Assembly: GCA_963743595.1 (NCBI GenBank)
Contig: CAVURW010000039.1
Coordinates: 20,797 to 84,796, forward strand
DNA: 64,000 nt
Origin: CAVURW01 sp963743595
Lineage (GTDB): Bacteria > Verrucomicrobiota > Verrucomicrobiia > Methylacidiphilales > UBA1321
Direction of reading: 5' to 3'
The notes beneath the pieces were generated by a model. That model was not told the DNA's origin, made no database searches, and worked only from the letters and a program-made list of their open reading frames with translations. Positions 1 to 8,390 of the stretch are shown here, piece after piece. Position 1 is the stretch's first letter, and each line of letters opens with the position of its first letter. The position numbers were made by a program, and so were the translations under genes.

Positions 1-1140
1 GCTGCTGACCAGTGTGACACGCCCTTCGTCCTGCGCTTGCAAGCCCCGGAACGATTTGTAAACGGCGCATTGATGCACGGAGAGGCGACTTCCAAACCCG
101 CGCACATCCAGCGCTGGCAAACCCGTGCCCCACACATCGCAATCGAGCAGCTCGGCCATTCCATTTTCCACCACGCGCACGCCGCAGCCCTGAGTATCGT
201 GGACTTTGCACTTGGTCAGATGCACCTCCGCGCCGTCCCACACGCAAACCGCACCGCTCGTCGGGCCGCACGCGGTAAACTCCGCTTCGGTCACCCAGCC
301 CTTGGCGGAATCGTAAAGTTCCAGGCCGTTATTGGAGATCTCCTTCATCAGGCCACCCTCCATGGTGATCTTGGTGCCCGGCCCCCGCGCAATGATCCCG
401 CAGCCGCCAAGCGCTTTAAATTCGACCTGGCCGAAGACGCCTTCACTGCCTGCCTCGATTAACACCCCGGTCTCGCGTAAATCAGTTAATCGACAGCCTT
501 TCAGCGTCAGCACCCCCAGTTCATACACGCGCATGCCGGGAAAACCGGGGCCGACATTTCGCACCTCTAAGCCGACCGCCGTGACCCGCGCGCTCTGGCC
601 GACCATGACGCCCGCCGCCGAGGTGTGGTGCACCACCGTATCGTGGAGCGAGACCTCCGTTCCTCCCCCTTCAGCCACGATGCCGCAACCGCCCAAAACG
701 CCGATCTGGCACCCCTCCACGTGCCCGCGACCGCCGCCGCGCACCCAAACGCCGTGGGTCTTGCCCTGCAGCAATTTGCTTTTGCGCAGGACGACGGAAC
801 CGCCATCGTTTACGGAGACAATCGCCAGTTTGCTGCCGGTGGAGAGCTCGCCGTCTTCCAGCTCCAGCTTGCCGCCGCTGCCCACTTCCACGCAGGAGCC
901 CATGCCGTTAGAGATGCCCACGCGGCGCATCGTCACCTTGCCGCGCACCGTCACCCGCCCCAGTAACCGCGCCCGGCCATCTCCCTCCACATCCATGGAA
1001 ACGTCCTTCAGCTCCAGGCCCATCTCAGGCAACTCATAATCGCCCGGCTCCAATAGCAGAAGATCACCCGACGAAGCCGTCCGCGCCGTTGTTACCAACT
1101 GGCTCCTCCAAAAGCTCAACCCAACTTTATGCGTCGCCAT
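1..1140 (-). CDS. Right-handed beta-helix repeat protein, C-terminus cut by window edge
   Basis: The frame is open from the ATG at 1140 to the left edge, 380 codons without a stop, so the C-terminal part is missing. The protein is built from short Gly- and Val-rich turns with the recurring pattern GGCGI or QGCGV at residues 150-154, 245-249 and 317-321, each followed by an acidic or glycine turn and a short hydrophobic strand. This is the look of pectate-lyase-like parallel beta-helix (NosD/CASH, DUF1565-type) proteins. No signal peptide is visible at the N-terminus, so secretion is not supported. Such folds occur in carbohydrate-active enzymes and in structural repeat proteins; no catalytic residues can be assigned. 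The coding frame is GC-rich with a strongly GC-biased third position, unlike the other frames. Confidence 0.8.
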   Translation of the reverse strand, partial: MATHKVGLSFWRSQLVTTARTASSGDLLLLEPGDYELPEMGLELKDVSMDVEGDGRARLLGRVTVRGKVTMRRVGISNGMGSCVEVGSGGKLELEDGELSTGSKLAIVSVNDGGSVVLRKSKLLQGKTHGVWVRGGGRGHVEGCQIGVLGGCGIVAEGGGTEVSLHDTVVHHTSAAGVMVGQSARVTAVGLEVRNVGPGFPGMRVYELGVLTLKGCRLTDLRETGVLIEAGSEGVFGQVEFKALGGCGIIARGPGTKITMEGGLMKEISNNGLELYDSAKGWVTEAEFTACGPTSGAVCVWDGAEVHLTKCKVHDTQGCGVRVVENGMAELLDCDVWGTGLPALDVRGFGSRLSVHQCAVYKSFRGLQAQDEGRVTLVSS

Positions 1141-1257
1141 AGTCTGTGTGTTCGGCCGACCCCTCGGGTCCTCGGGTACCCGAACTATAGCTACAGTTTC
1201 TGAGTTCGCAGCTCTTTTTCGTTAGGGGATTAGACAATCCAAGTCAGCCTATTTCGG

Positions 1258-1662
1258 TCACTCTTCACCTGGTGGACTCATGAGGTGTAACGCTCGGTCT
1301 AGGTAAAGTGGCACGAATATAATGGCGTGAGCCGCGAGGGAAACGCCGATAATTCCCGCTAAGGCGATGAAGCATTCGGGGAACAATCGGTACAGTGAAT
1401 CATCTGTTAGAAGGCTGCGGCCCTCTTGAAGCGATTCGTAAATGCATCCGAAGCACACGGTTAACCAAGCGATCGTTGCGATACACAACGCCCCACGGAA
1501 AGCCACCGGCACGACTTGCTTTGCAGATAAATTTCGCAGAGGTTGACCACTCAAATAGGCAGCACATACAACGGTGACGACGGGTCCAATAACCAGTAGG
1601 CCATCAGCAGCCAGTGCCGAAAGCTCAAGCACAGGAAATGGGAGGTTGGGGCCTTCGCTCAC
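1258..1662 (-). CDS. Small multi-pass membrane protein, unknown function
   Basis: This is a 134-residue protein with about three or four hydrophobic segments (roughly residues 17-37, 52-75, 95-115 and a shorter C-terminal one), so it should sit in the inner membrane. Its ATG overlaps the stop of the upstream gene by four bases (ATGA at 1659-1662), which points to translational coupling and a two-gene operon. I do not recognise a family. No motif suggests transport or catalysis. Confidence 0.6.
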   Translation of the reverse strand: MSEGPNLPFPVLELSALAADGLLVIGPVVTVVCAAYLSGQPLRNLSAKQVVPVAFRGALCIATIAWLTVCFGCIYESLQEGRSLLTDDSLYRLFPECFIALAGIIGVSLAAHAIIFVPLYLDRALHLMSPPGEE

Positions 1663-2201
1663 GATTTCATCCCGCCCGGAACTTGGTCCGAAGTCAATCG
1701 AGAATCGTTGCCGGACACCGGTTTTTGATGAGCTTTCTTTTCAAACCTTTGGCGAAGTGTCACCGGTCTGGGCCAAGACTCGTGAGCCGCTACAGGCTCG
1801 GTGTTTTCGGCTGTTGAGGACTCTGATGGGTAATCTGAAAAATCAGGTGGATCAGCTTGAGCAGGGGAAAGAGGGGCGGCAGTCGATTCAGCGGCAGTTG
1901 CGGCCGCTTTGGCAGCAGCGGCGGCGGCGTTTTCAGCGGCAGCCAGCGCTTCGATTTCTTTTGGGTATTGAAGCTGGAGTTTCGTCTGTTTCAGCGCCAT
2001 CTCATGATCTTTGAGATCGAGCGCCTGTTCCTTCAATTCCAGGTTCGTGATGGTGTTAAACGTCCGCATCAGCTGGATGAATTCCTGGCCGCCCGCACCC
2101 TCCAGGAGAGCGGCGAGAATGATGCGCTTGGCTTCGACGCGGATTTGACTGGTGAGCGATTTTTGGTCCCGCTCGAGCTGTATTTGAAGTAATTTATGCA
2201 T
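1659..2201 (-). CDS. Helical hypothetical protein with Ala-rich linker
   Basis: This 180-residue protein starts with a charged, probably helical N-terminal domain (residues 1-85) that could form a coiled coil. An alanine-rich stretch at about residues 90-110 follows, then a Pro/Ser/Glu-rich disordered tail. The layout resembles small DNA-associated or phage-like regulatory proteins, but I cannot name a family. It is the first gene of a pair with the membrane protein that follows through an ATGA overlap. Just upstream at 2344-2368 lies a tRNA-like 3' end, so the pair may have arrived with an integrating element (inference). Confidence 0.6.
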   Translation of the reverse strand: MHKLLQIQLERDQKSLTSQIRVEAKRIILAALLEGAGGQEFIQLMRTFNTITNLELKEQALDLKDHEMALKQTKLQLQYPKEIEALAAAENAAAAAAKAAATAAESTAAPLSPAQADPPDFSDYPSESSTAENTEPVAAHESWPRPVTLRQRFEKKAHQKPVSGNDSRLTSDQVPGGMKS

Positions 2202-2343
2202 GAACCCATTGAATCATGGATTCAGAAAAGTCGGGTAGTCACCCTGCCGTTGGTGCCGCTCCAGTCAAAATATTTTCTGTTTTTTGCATTTTTCGTCGTC
2301 CGACTCACCGCGCCCGTCGCGTTTTTCCTAGAACTGACCGCGT

Positions 2344-2368
2344 TCGGGTTCAAATCCCGGCGAGCCCA
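2344..2368 (+). other. tRNA 3'-end fragment (T-arm plus acceptor strand)
   Basis: The sequence shows a 5-bp T-stem (tcggg/cccgg) around the canonical loop ttcaaat, followed by a seven-base acceptor strand cgagccc and the discriminator a. No matching 5' acceptor (gggctcg) is present about 72 bases upstream, and no D-arm or anticodon arm can be folded. It is therefore a detached tRNA 3' end, as left at attachment sites of elements that integrate into tRNA genes. Confidence 0.5.
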
Positions 2369-2402
2369 CTCTCTTGTTTAGATTTTCAGTGCTCCATCCC
2401 GC

Positions 2403-3141
2403 TTAGACCTCAGCCCGCTTTTCATTAACCATTTCTGTAGTTCCTTTTTCTTCGCGATAGGGCAGTCCTTGTTGATAGAGCTGGAGCCGCGCCTGAGCAG
2501 GTGCCACGTTTTCTTGCGGCGGGTTTGAATCGAGAAATTTCTGGGCGTATTTGATCGCTTCCGGGAAGTTGCCCGCTTCCGCATAGGCGGCTGCGAGCGT
2601 ACCCACAAAAGCCAGGTGACCTGAACCGCTTTCATTGGCCTTTAACGCATGCTCGACAGCCTTTTCCCCGTTCCTGTAGGCCGGGTCGAAGCACGTCGCC
2701 AAGAACCACGCCAGATTGTTGTGGGCGGTTGCCGAATTTGGATCCGTTTGCACGGCCGTCTCCAAGTCGCGCGCTGCTTCGACAATCCGGCCCATCGCTC
2801 GGTACACATGAGAGCGATTGGTGTACCCCATGGCCTTGCCCTCTACTGCGCAGGCACGCGCGATTGCCTGATCAAAGTCGGCGATGGCTGCGGGACAATC
2901 GCGCTTGCTGAAATGGCACAGGCCCCGGTTGTAGAGGATGGTGAAATTCGAAGCGAGCCGAGGCTCTTTCGCTATGGCCCGGTTGAACAGGGCGATCGCT
3001 GCATCCCACTGCTGAACGCCCATGCAAATTTCCGCCCGGATCGCGCATGCCGTTGGGGCTTGTGTAAATCCGGTACACGTAAAAACCCAAGATAAGCCCA
3101 ACCGACAGAATTCCGACGAGAATGTAGGTCACGTAAGTCAT
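2403..3141 (-). pseudogene. Membrane-anchored TPR protein with a frame break
   Basis: Two overlapping frames give one plausible protein. The frame starting at 3141 encodes a short N-terminus with a single transmembrane helix (about residues 5-25, ending in FYVYRIY). The TPR-rich part lies in the next frame and runs to the stop at 2403. It contains at least three tetratricopeptide-like units with the typical A.. Y.. A/L spacing and the phrase SATAHNNLAW. The switch falls near 3050, where removing one base from the ACGGCA context joins the two. TPR proteins act as protein-binding scaffolds; here the helix would anchor the repeats to the membrane. If the break is real the anchor is lost; an assembly indel is an equally good explanation. 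Confidence 0.55.
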
Positions 3142-3380
3142 CTGCCCGATTTAGCAGGCGTCAGCTTTCAGCGCAGTACTTTCCAGAACGGCTCCTCGCT
3201 TTACATAGCCTTGTCATGAATGTAGCGTTGTGGATTCGCTCTCGCGCTCGCAACAATACAGCTAGGCGCACGATTATGGAGTACACCTTTCGTAAAAGGC
3301 GGAGAGCCACTCAGATCGGTTCGCCCGATTGAGTATTGATCTTCGACTTTAAGTGTATCGTAGAGAAGGCATAACAGTGT

Positions 3381-3542
3381 TTAATTGACTTCCGGTATTT
3401 TCGCATCGTTTAGGATGAAACCTGCGTCTTCCATTGCCTTAAAAAGGGGCGCACTTTCAGTGAGACCACGATTTTTAATCGGTTTTGCAGAAGAGCAAAT
3501 AAAACGATAGCCCTTTGAATTACCTCTAATCATAAAAGTCAT
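3381..3542 (-). CDS. Small 53-residue protein coupled to the gene upstream
   Basis: This short frame (ATG at 3542, TAA at 3381-3383) begins two bases after the stop of the 301-residue gene on the same strand, and GGAAGA just upstream can serve as its ribosome binding site. The product is basic at its N-terminus with a C-terminal helix-like part (LFKAMEDAGF). I do not recognise it. Its tight spacing suggests it is co-translated with the gene at 3545-4450, as in two-component accessory cassettes; that role is inference. Confidence 0.45.
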   Translation of the reverse strand: MTFMIRGNSKGYRFICSSAKPIKNRGLTESAPLFKAMEDAGFILNDAKIPEVN

Positions 3543-3544
3543 TT

Positions 3545-4450
3545 TTACGGTCTTCCGATTTTGGACAGGGTCCTTCCCAAGGGATACCAGACCTCATCGT
3601 CTTTGCCGCAAAGTGGAATGAGTTGCTCCAAATGATAAATAGATTTGAGCTTACACATCATGGAGAGGGTATACGAATCTGCGGGCAGCTGTAATCGTGC
3701 AGCTTGATTGTAGATTTCACCAGTATCGACGCCTTCCGACGGAATAATGCAAGCAATATCCCAAGAACACTCGATTACCCTTTCGTAACCGATGGCGTTA
3801 AGTACCACGGTATAGGCTTCAATAATCTGGTCAGACGATAGATGGTCGAAGGGAATGTAGACGGGCCACGGATTATAATTAGGCAATCGAACTAAAGCGT
3901 CCTTCACATTGCGCAGTGCCGAATTTTTTTCAATAATCAGAACAAGAGGGTTCAAATCTGAGCAATGTTTAAAGCGGGTAGCTTTTCGGGGCCAAAAAGA
4001 GATGCATTTTTTTCCCATGTTTATTGTCAGTGTTGAAGAGAAATTCGGAATATACTCCGAGTCGAGTTCCTGAAAAATGAGGGTGGAAAAGCAAGCCATA
4101 TCCAGTCGCTTCGAATTCTCAGCGGAAAAAAACTTCGTATTACGTATTCGTTCTATAAATCCGTTAATCTGCGACACGTCTGAAAGGCAACCTCTGTACT
4201 CTAGGCTCTGGAAGTCAATCCCCATGCTTCTCAATTCCGTAGGTACGCTTGAATGAAATGACTGCCCCAGCCAACCATCATGAAGCTGAGACTCGTCTCG
4301 CACTTCGTCCGAATTTACTATGATTTTCCAGTACTCTAAAATAGTCGCGATTGGATATCGTGGTGATTCGTAGAATGTAGGGGGCGTTTTCATCTTGTTA
4401 ACCAGAGACCTGAGAAGTGAAATAATATCTTCCAAGTCCCGAGATGACAA
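3545..4450 (-). CDS. Hypothetical protein, accessory
   Basis: A 301-residue soluble protein without signal peptide or membrane segment. Base composition is visibly more AT-rich than the neighbouring core genes, and the codon use differs as well, suggesting horizontal transfer. I do not recognise conserved catalytic motifs. The partner small gene follows within two bases. The pair stands alone between a TPR gene and a repeat-flanked cassette. Confidence 0.6.
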   Translation of the reverse strand: MSSRDLEDIISLLRSLVNKMKTPPTFYESPRYPIATILEYWKIIVNSDEVRDESQLHDGWLGQSFHSSVPTELRSMGIDFQSLEYRGCLSDVSQINGFIERIRNTKFFSAENSKRLDMACFSTLIFQELDSEYIPNFSSTLTINMGKKCISFWPRKATRFKHCSDLNPLVLIIEKNSALRNVKDALVRLPNYNPWPVYIPFDHLSSDQIIEAYTVVLNAIGYERVIECSWDIACIIPSEGVDTGEIYNQAARLQLPADSYTLSMMCKLKSIYHLEQLIPLCGKDDEVWYPLGRTLSKIGRP

Positions 4451-4510
4451 CTATTTTGACGGGTCTGATAATGATAATTGTTTGTCGAGAACTGCTGTTA
4501 AGTCGCATAT

Positions 4511-4537
4511 ACGGTTGAGATTATTACGGCCTCGTTC
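4511..4537 (+). repeat. 27-bp direct repeat, left copy
   Basis: Starts acggttgaga and matches 5433-5459 in 26 of 27 bases. The two copies bracket about 0.9 kb holding a gene remnant and a small membrane protein. They may be a duplicated insertion or attachment sequence. Confidence 0.6.
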
Positions 4538-4562
4538 CCAAAGTCATCACATTCTGTCAACG

Positions 4563-4775
4563 CTCCCTATTGGACGGGTTGCTCGGTAGCTGGGAGTCGC
4601 GCGAGATAAGGCGATTTCGGATCGATTGCGTTTGCGTCTGCGGCGTACGACTGGGCGGAATCGGGATTGCCCAGTGCTGTTCGGCGATTGCTAAAAAGAT
4701 GTTCGCCAAGATCTTGTCGAGTGGATGCGTGGCATGGCTGAGGTTGGCCAGCAGCGTGATTCGGCCTTCCTCCAC
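4563..4775 (-). pseudogene. Remnant of a GC-rich coding sequence, two frames
   Basis: Within this stretch one frame (about 4775-4640) and then a second (about 4690-4567, stop at 4567) show GC-biased third positions and plausible peptides (LLANLSHATHPLDK; then DANAIDPKSPYLAR and a stop). No start codon with a ribosome site opens either frame. It looks like the C-terminal end of a lost gene carrying at least one frame shift. The family is not recognisable. Confidence 0.3.
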
Positions 4776-4829
4776 CCCGACCTAACTGGATAAGGACGCA
4801 GCCGAGACGAATTTGTGAGTTGGTCACAA

Positions 4830-5255
4830 CTAAGACGACTTTGAAGTAAGGCGTTGAAATTGCCGTTTCACAAAGTAAATGGCATCCCAAAGACTAATTA
4901 CAGCAAGCAGAGCAATAGCTAACCCAGGAACGGGCTTTGTGGTAACCAGAAGTGTCACAGTCCAACCCGTTGACAAAGGCCCCAGAAATAATGCGCCACA
5001 GAGGGTCAAGAGAGGCACGAAAGGCGATTCTACCTTCTTACCCACTTTACAGAAAAGGATAGTGAAGCCGATGCCAATCCAAATACCCAATCCCAAGCCA
5101 CAAAGGACGTAGGGAATTCCTCCGCGAGCACCACACGCAACGCCAGACGCCACTGGCGCGACCATTGCCTCAGCCCAAAGTATATCGAATAGGGTGAAAC
5201 CCGACAGAGAAGTGAGTTGAGTCTTGCGACTCTGAATCTTGCGTCCCTTTTTCAT
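4830..5255 (-). CDS. Small integral membrane protein, unknown
   Basis: A 141-residue product with a basic N-terminus and three to four hydrophobic segments (roughly residues 25-45, 48-70, 80-100 and 105-125). It is rich in Gly and Ala, as in small inner-membrane proteins. No family is recognised. It lies between the two 27-bp direct repeats, so it may be the cargo of that small cassette. The start at 5255 has no clear ribosome site; an internal ATG at 5165 is an alternative. Confidence 0.5.
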   Translation of the reverse strand: MKKGRKIQSRKTQLTSLSGFTLFDILWAEAMVAPVASGVACGARGGIPYVLCGLGLGIWIGIGFTILFCKVGKKVESPFVPLLTLCGALFLGPLSTGWTVTLLVTTKPVPGLAIALLAVISLWDAIYFVKRQFQRLTSKSS

Positions 5256-5382
5256 GTTTAACCGTCAGTTCACGAGCGACACTTGCATAACAAATAATAG
5301 AGCCCACGCCAAGGCCAGAGTTATCCACCATCTGCCCACGAATCGCTAATTGCTTTAGAAACTTAGGTAAATAGCGGTTCAT
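5170..5382 (-). CDS. Doubtful 70-residue reading frame
   Basis: The ATG at 5382 is preceded by a good Shine-Dalgarno match (GGAGG), but only two bases separate the two. The frame overlaps the first 86 bases of the membrane-protein gene at 4830-5255. It could be a real small gene, or the true 5' part of that gene with a frame break between them. Nothing in the peptide is recognisable. Confidence 0.25.
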   Translation of the reverse strand: MNRYLPKFLKQLAIRGQMVDNSGLGVGSIICYASVARELTVKHEKGTQDSESQDSTHFSVGFHPIRYTLG

Positions 5383-5432
5383 TGCCTCCAGTAAGTCCCA
5401 ATAAATTGTTCCTTTTACCCAGTGTTACAAAG

Positions 5433-5459
5433 ACGGTTGAGATTATTACGGCCCCGTTC
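5433..5459 (+). repeat. 27-bp direct repeat, right copy
   Basis: The partner of 4511-4537, one mismatch in 27 bases. It ends about 90 bases from the stop of thiH, so the bracketed cassette abuts a core gene. Confidence 0.6.
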
Positions 5460-5548
5460 GAGGCCTTGCGTCCTGCTAATGCTCTTATTCACGTTGATGC
5501 TGTCAATGTTGCGTTTTCGAGGTGCGGCAAGATAACTGGAAAATGCTC

Positions 5549-6670
5549 CTAAATGAAAACCGGTTCCCAATCTTTCCAGACGGGATCGAGCCCGAGCTGG
5601 CGGAGGCGCTCGGCGACCTCTTGCGGAGAGCGCTCATCTGAGATCGCGAACTGGACGGTTGCACCGGTCGCCTTGGCGCGATCATCGGCGGAGAGCTCGA
5701 CCCGGCGGCCGCGCTCGGTGGTGTGGAGATCGTCCTTGCCCGCACCGGTGTAGCCGCCCGGTTCCGTGTGCGAGCCGGCGCTCATGGTGGTGATTCCGAG
5801 GGGAGCCAAGGCGTCCCGGAACTCCGGCCGCTCGCGCGTGGAGAGGATCAGGCCCACCTGCGGGAAGGTGATGCGAAACGCGAGGATCGTTTGAACAAGA
5901 TCGCGATCCTTAAAGGCGGTAAGCGGGGCGAACTCGCCAGCCGCCGGTCGAATGCGGGGAAAAGAGAGGGTGAGATACGATTTCCAACACTGTTTTTGCA
6001 GGTATTCCGTGTGCGCCGCCAGGTGCAGCGCCTCCTCCCGCCACGGAGCCAGGCCGAAGAGCGCCCCGATTCCGAGTCGACGGAAGCCCGCTGCATAGGC
6101 GCGCTCGGGACAATCGAGTCGCCAATCGAAGTTTTGCTTGGGGCCAGCTTTATGCAATGTGGCGTATTGCGCGGTATCGTAGGTCTCTTGGTACACGACG
6201 AGGCCTTCCGCACCAGCTTGTACAATGGGGAGGTACTCAGCGGTTTCCATGGGGCCGACCTCCAGCGAGAGGCTGGGCACGATGGGGATGAGCCGACGCA
6301 CCACGTCCTCCAGATAACCGGAGCCCACGAACTTGGGGTGCTCACCGGCCACCAGGAGGATATTACGAAAGCCTTGGGCGCCGAGGTGCCGGGCTTCAGC
6401 CTCCGTTTGATCCAGGGAGAGGGTCACGCGCAAGATCGGATTGTTTCGGGAGAAGCCACAATATTCGCAGACATTAATGCACTCGTTGGAGAGATAAAGC
6501 GGTGCAAAGAGCCGCATCGTTTTGCCAAAGAATTGGCGGGTGAGCCGGGCCGCGTGCTGGGCCATGAGCTCGAGTTCTTGCTGTGTTTTCGGTTCCAGAA
6601 GGCGTTGAAATTGCGAAAGCAGCTTGCTGGAGGCAAAGGCACGTGAGTTGAAATGATGGGAGAAAGCCAC
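5549..6670 (-). CDS. thiH: 2-iminoacetate synthase ThiH (radical SAM)
   Basis: This 373-residue protein has the usual ThiH length. It splits tyrosine with S-adenosylmethionine to give dehydroglycine (2-iminoacetate) for the thiazole half of thiamine in the cytoplasm. The radical SAM [4Fe-4S] cluster motif CxxxCxxC is at C64, C68 and C71 (ECINVCEYCGF). The middle part has the expected VYQETY segment and the C-terminal SAGSHTEPGGY segment of the family. No other thi gene is adjacent, so it stands apart from a thiazole operon here. I see no convincing TPP riboswitch in the short divergent gap upstream. The start at 6670 gives a full N-terminus. Confidence 0.93.
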   Translation of the reverse strand: MAFSHHFNSRAFASSKLLSQFQRLLEPKTQQELELMAQHAARLTRQFFGKTMRLFAPLYLSNECINVCEYCGFSRNNPILRVTLSLDQTEAEARHLGAQGFRNILLVAGEHPKFVGSGYLEDVVRRLIPIVPSLSLEVGPMETAEYLPIVQAGAEGLVVYQETYDTAQYATLHKAGPKQNFDWRLDCPERAYAAGFRRLGIGALFGLAPWREEALHLAAHTEYLQKQCWKSYLTLSFPRIRPAAGEFAPLTAFKDRDLVQTILAFRITFPQVGLILSTRERPEFRDALAPLGITTMSAGSHTEPGGYTGAGKDDLHTTERGRRVELSADDRAKATGATVQFAISDERSPQEVAERLRQLGLDPVWKDWEPVFI

Positions 6671-6765
6671 GGCAAAGATTACTGTGAGTTGGACGGTGCA
6701 TCAACTGGATGTTAGAGCGCGGTTCTTGCGAGTTTTCAAGCGGCCTGCTAGACCCTGTAGGCACA

Positions 6766-7563
6766 ATGACGGGCGATGATTCAAACGGGAATGGGGATTA
6801 CTCGCCGCCGCCAGAGCCGAGTTTTTGGGAGTGGATCGTTAGCGACCCGTGGTTTGGGTTGTTGGGCGTTGCCTACACCGTGTTCCATATCTGGATGATG
6901 ATCGATGCGGCGCGGCGTGGCGAGTGGGTTTGGTTCGTCTTCATGTTCATCTTTCCGATCAATAGCGCGGTCTATTACTTTTCGGTCTATCAATACGCAG
7001 CGGGCGGGTTCACCTTCGAGATTCCAGGTGCGGCAGATCGGAAACGGATCGCGGAGCTGGAAGCCGATATCTACAACCTGGACAAGGCGCATCATTACCA
7101 GCTTTTAGGCGATATCTATCTCAAACAAGGCAAGCATACTAAGGCGGAGGAATGTTATCGCTCGGCATTAGAACGGGACAAGGACGAGCTCGATGCAATC
7201 GCGCATCTAGGGATCTGTCTGGCCAAGCAAAAGAAGCCTGCGGAGGCCTTGCCCTACCTGAAGCGGGCCGTGGAGATGAATCCTAAGCACGATTACGGTG
7301 ATACGATCATGACTCTGGGTGAGGTACTCAATGAGTTGGATGAGAAAGCAGCGATGCCCGTGTGGAAGCAAGCGCTCGGGTATTACTCGTTACCGCGTGC
7401 CCGCGTCCAATACGCCGAGCTGCTGCTGAAGCACGGCGATAAGGAAGAAGCTAAGCGCATGGCGAAATCGGTGGTGGCCGATGCGCCGTTCACACCCAAG
7501 TTTCAGAAGTGGAAAGATAAACCGTTCGTGGCGCGGGCGAAGAAGCTGTTGGCGGTGAAGTAA
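6766..7563 (+). CDS. Membrane-associated TPR protein
   Basis: Starting at the ATG at 6766, the protein opens with an acidic Asn/Pro-rich N-terminus, then two hydrophobic segments (about residues 25-50 and 55-80). A cytoplasmic or periplasmic TPR region follows (about residues 95-215) with repeated pairs such as YQLLGDIYLKQGK and ALPYLKRAVEMNP. It is likely a scaffold protein tethered to the membrane. A longer start at 6709 adds 19 residues but has no better ribosome site. It is divergent from thiH, and two tRNA-Glu genes follow on the other strand. Confidence 0.75.
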   Translation: MTGDDSNGNGDYSPPPEPSFWEWIVSDPWFGLLGVAYTVFHIWMMIDAARRGEWVWFVFMFIFPINSAVYYFSVYQYAAGGFTFEIPGAADRKRIAELEADIYNLDKAHHYQLLGDIYLKQGKHTKAEECYRSALERDKDELDAIAHLGICLAKQKKPAEALPYLKRAVEMNPKHDYGDTIMTLGEVLNELDEKAAMPVWKQALGYYSLPRARVQYAELLLKHGDKEEAKRMAKSVVADAPFTPKFQKWKDKPFVARAKKLLAVK

Positions 7564-7659
7564 ACTACGCGATTGGATTTGCGTTCGGGAGAGTATTCTC
7601 GTCATCACGAAACCCCTCAGTGAACGAAGATTCAATTTCTCGAATTTCAGCTCGCTGAA

Positions 7660-7731
7660 TGACCCCAACGGGATTCGAACCCGTGCTATCTCCGTGAGAG
7701 GGAGATGAGCTAACCACTACTCAATGGGGTC
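7660..7731 (-). tRNA. tRNA-Glu (anticodon CTC)
   Basis: Read on the minus strand, a full cloverleaf folds: acceptor GACCCCA/TGGGGTC, D-arm TGAG/CTCA, anticodon stem TCTCC/GGAGA around the loop CTCTCAC with anticodon CTC, and a T-arm with loop TTCGAAT. It is 72 nucleotides with discriminator A, and CCA is not encoded. Confidence 0.95.
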
Positions 7732-7776
7732 TCTGTGCGATCGTCGACAAGGACGACAGCCGAAATCCTACTAGCG

Positions 7777-7848
7777 TGACCCCAACGGGATTCGAACCCG
7801 TGCTATCTCCGTGAAAGGGAGATGAGCTAACCGCTACTCCATGGGGTC
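7777..7848 (-). tRNA. tRNA-Glu (anticodon TTC)
   Basis: A tandem paralogue of the tRNA-Glu 45 bases away, differing at only a few positions, with loop CTTTCAC and anticodon TTC. Both Glu codons are thus read by dedicated, recently duplicated genes. CCA is not encoded. Confidence 0.95.
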
Positions 7849-7952
7849 AACTGCGGAGCCCGCTAAAGTAGGCGACTGGCAGCGCGATTGCAAGAAGTTT
7901 CCGATTGAAGGTCGGCGGAAGTTCCGACGCGATTCTCGCCCTCTGCCCCTAC

Positions 7953-8390
7953 TTACGGACCGTGATGCGCGGGCGTGTCGGTAGGCCGATTCACGGCGAA
8001 GGCGATATTGTTCAGGTTCACGGCGCGACAAACGTCCAGCACCGGGATGATCATGTCCCAGTCGGCGTGTTGCGCACCGCGGAGAATCACGATTTCGTTA
8101 GGGTCGATCTTCACCAGTTCACCCAGGCGCTTTTCCAACTCAGGTAGCGTGATCGCTTGGCGTTCCAGTTCGATGGTGCCGTCTTGTAGCACATTGATGA
8201 TAACCTGGCCGGGGGTGATATCAGTAGGGCCGCCGTTTTTAGCGACAGGCACCATCACTTTGAGATCGAGTTCATCCCGCGCGATGTTCCAAGTGACGAG
8301 GAAGAAACAGAGCAGAAACATGATCACATCGATCATGGGTGCGAGGGGGAGCTGAATGGGGTGGTGCTGAATGCGTCGGCGGAGGTTCAT
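7953..8390 (-). CDS. ExbD/TolR-family biopolymer transport protein
   Basis: A 145-residue protein with the ExbD/TolR plan: short basic cytoplasmic N-terminus, one transmembrane helix at about residues 17-37 carrying the conserved Asp (PMIDVIMFLLCFFL), then a periplasmic domain ending in the typical VLDVCRAVNLNNIAFAV segment. With the ExbB-like partner it forms a proton-driven stator that energises TonB- or Tol-type outer-membrane processes. The start overlaps the end of the exbB-like gene by four bases (8387-8390). No tonB-like gene is in the window. Confidence 0.9.
   Translation of the reverse strand: MNLRRRIQHHPIQLPLAPMIDVIMFLLCFFLVTWNIARDELDLKVMVPVAKNGGPTDITPGQVIINVLQDGTIELERQAITLPELEKRLGELVKIDPNEIVILRGAQHADWDMIIPVLDVCRAVNLNNIAFAVNRPTDTPAHHGP

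Noticed and set aside
37..1039. Plus-strand reading frames across the first kilobase
   Set aside because: They lie on the reverse of a continuous minus-strand frame with repeat structure and GC-biased third codon positions; the plus-strand peptides are Pro/Ser-rich and look random.
4395..4785. Plus-strand frames opposite the 4.5 kb remnant
   Set aside because: No ribosome site, odd composition, and opposite a more coding-like minus strand.
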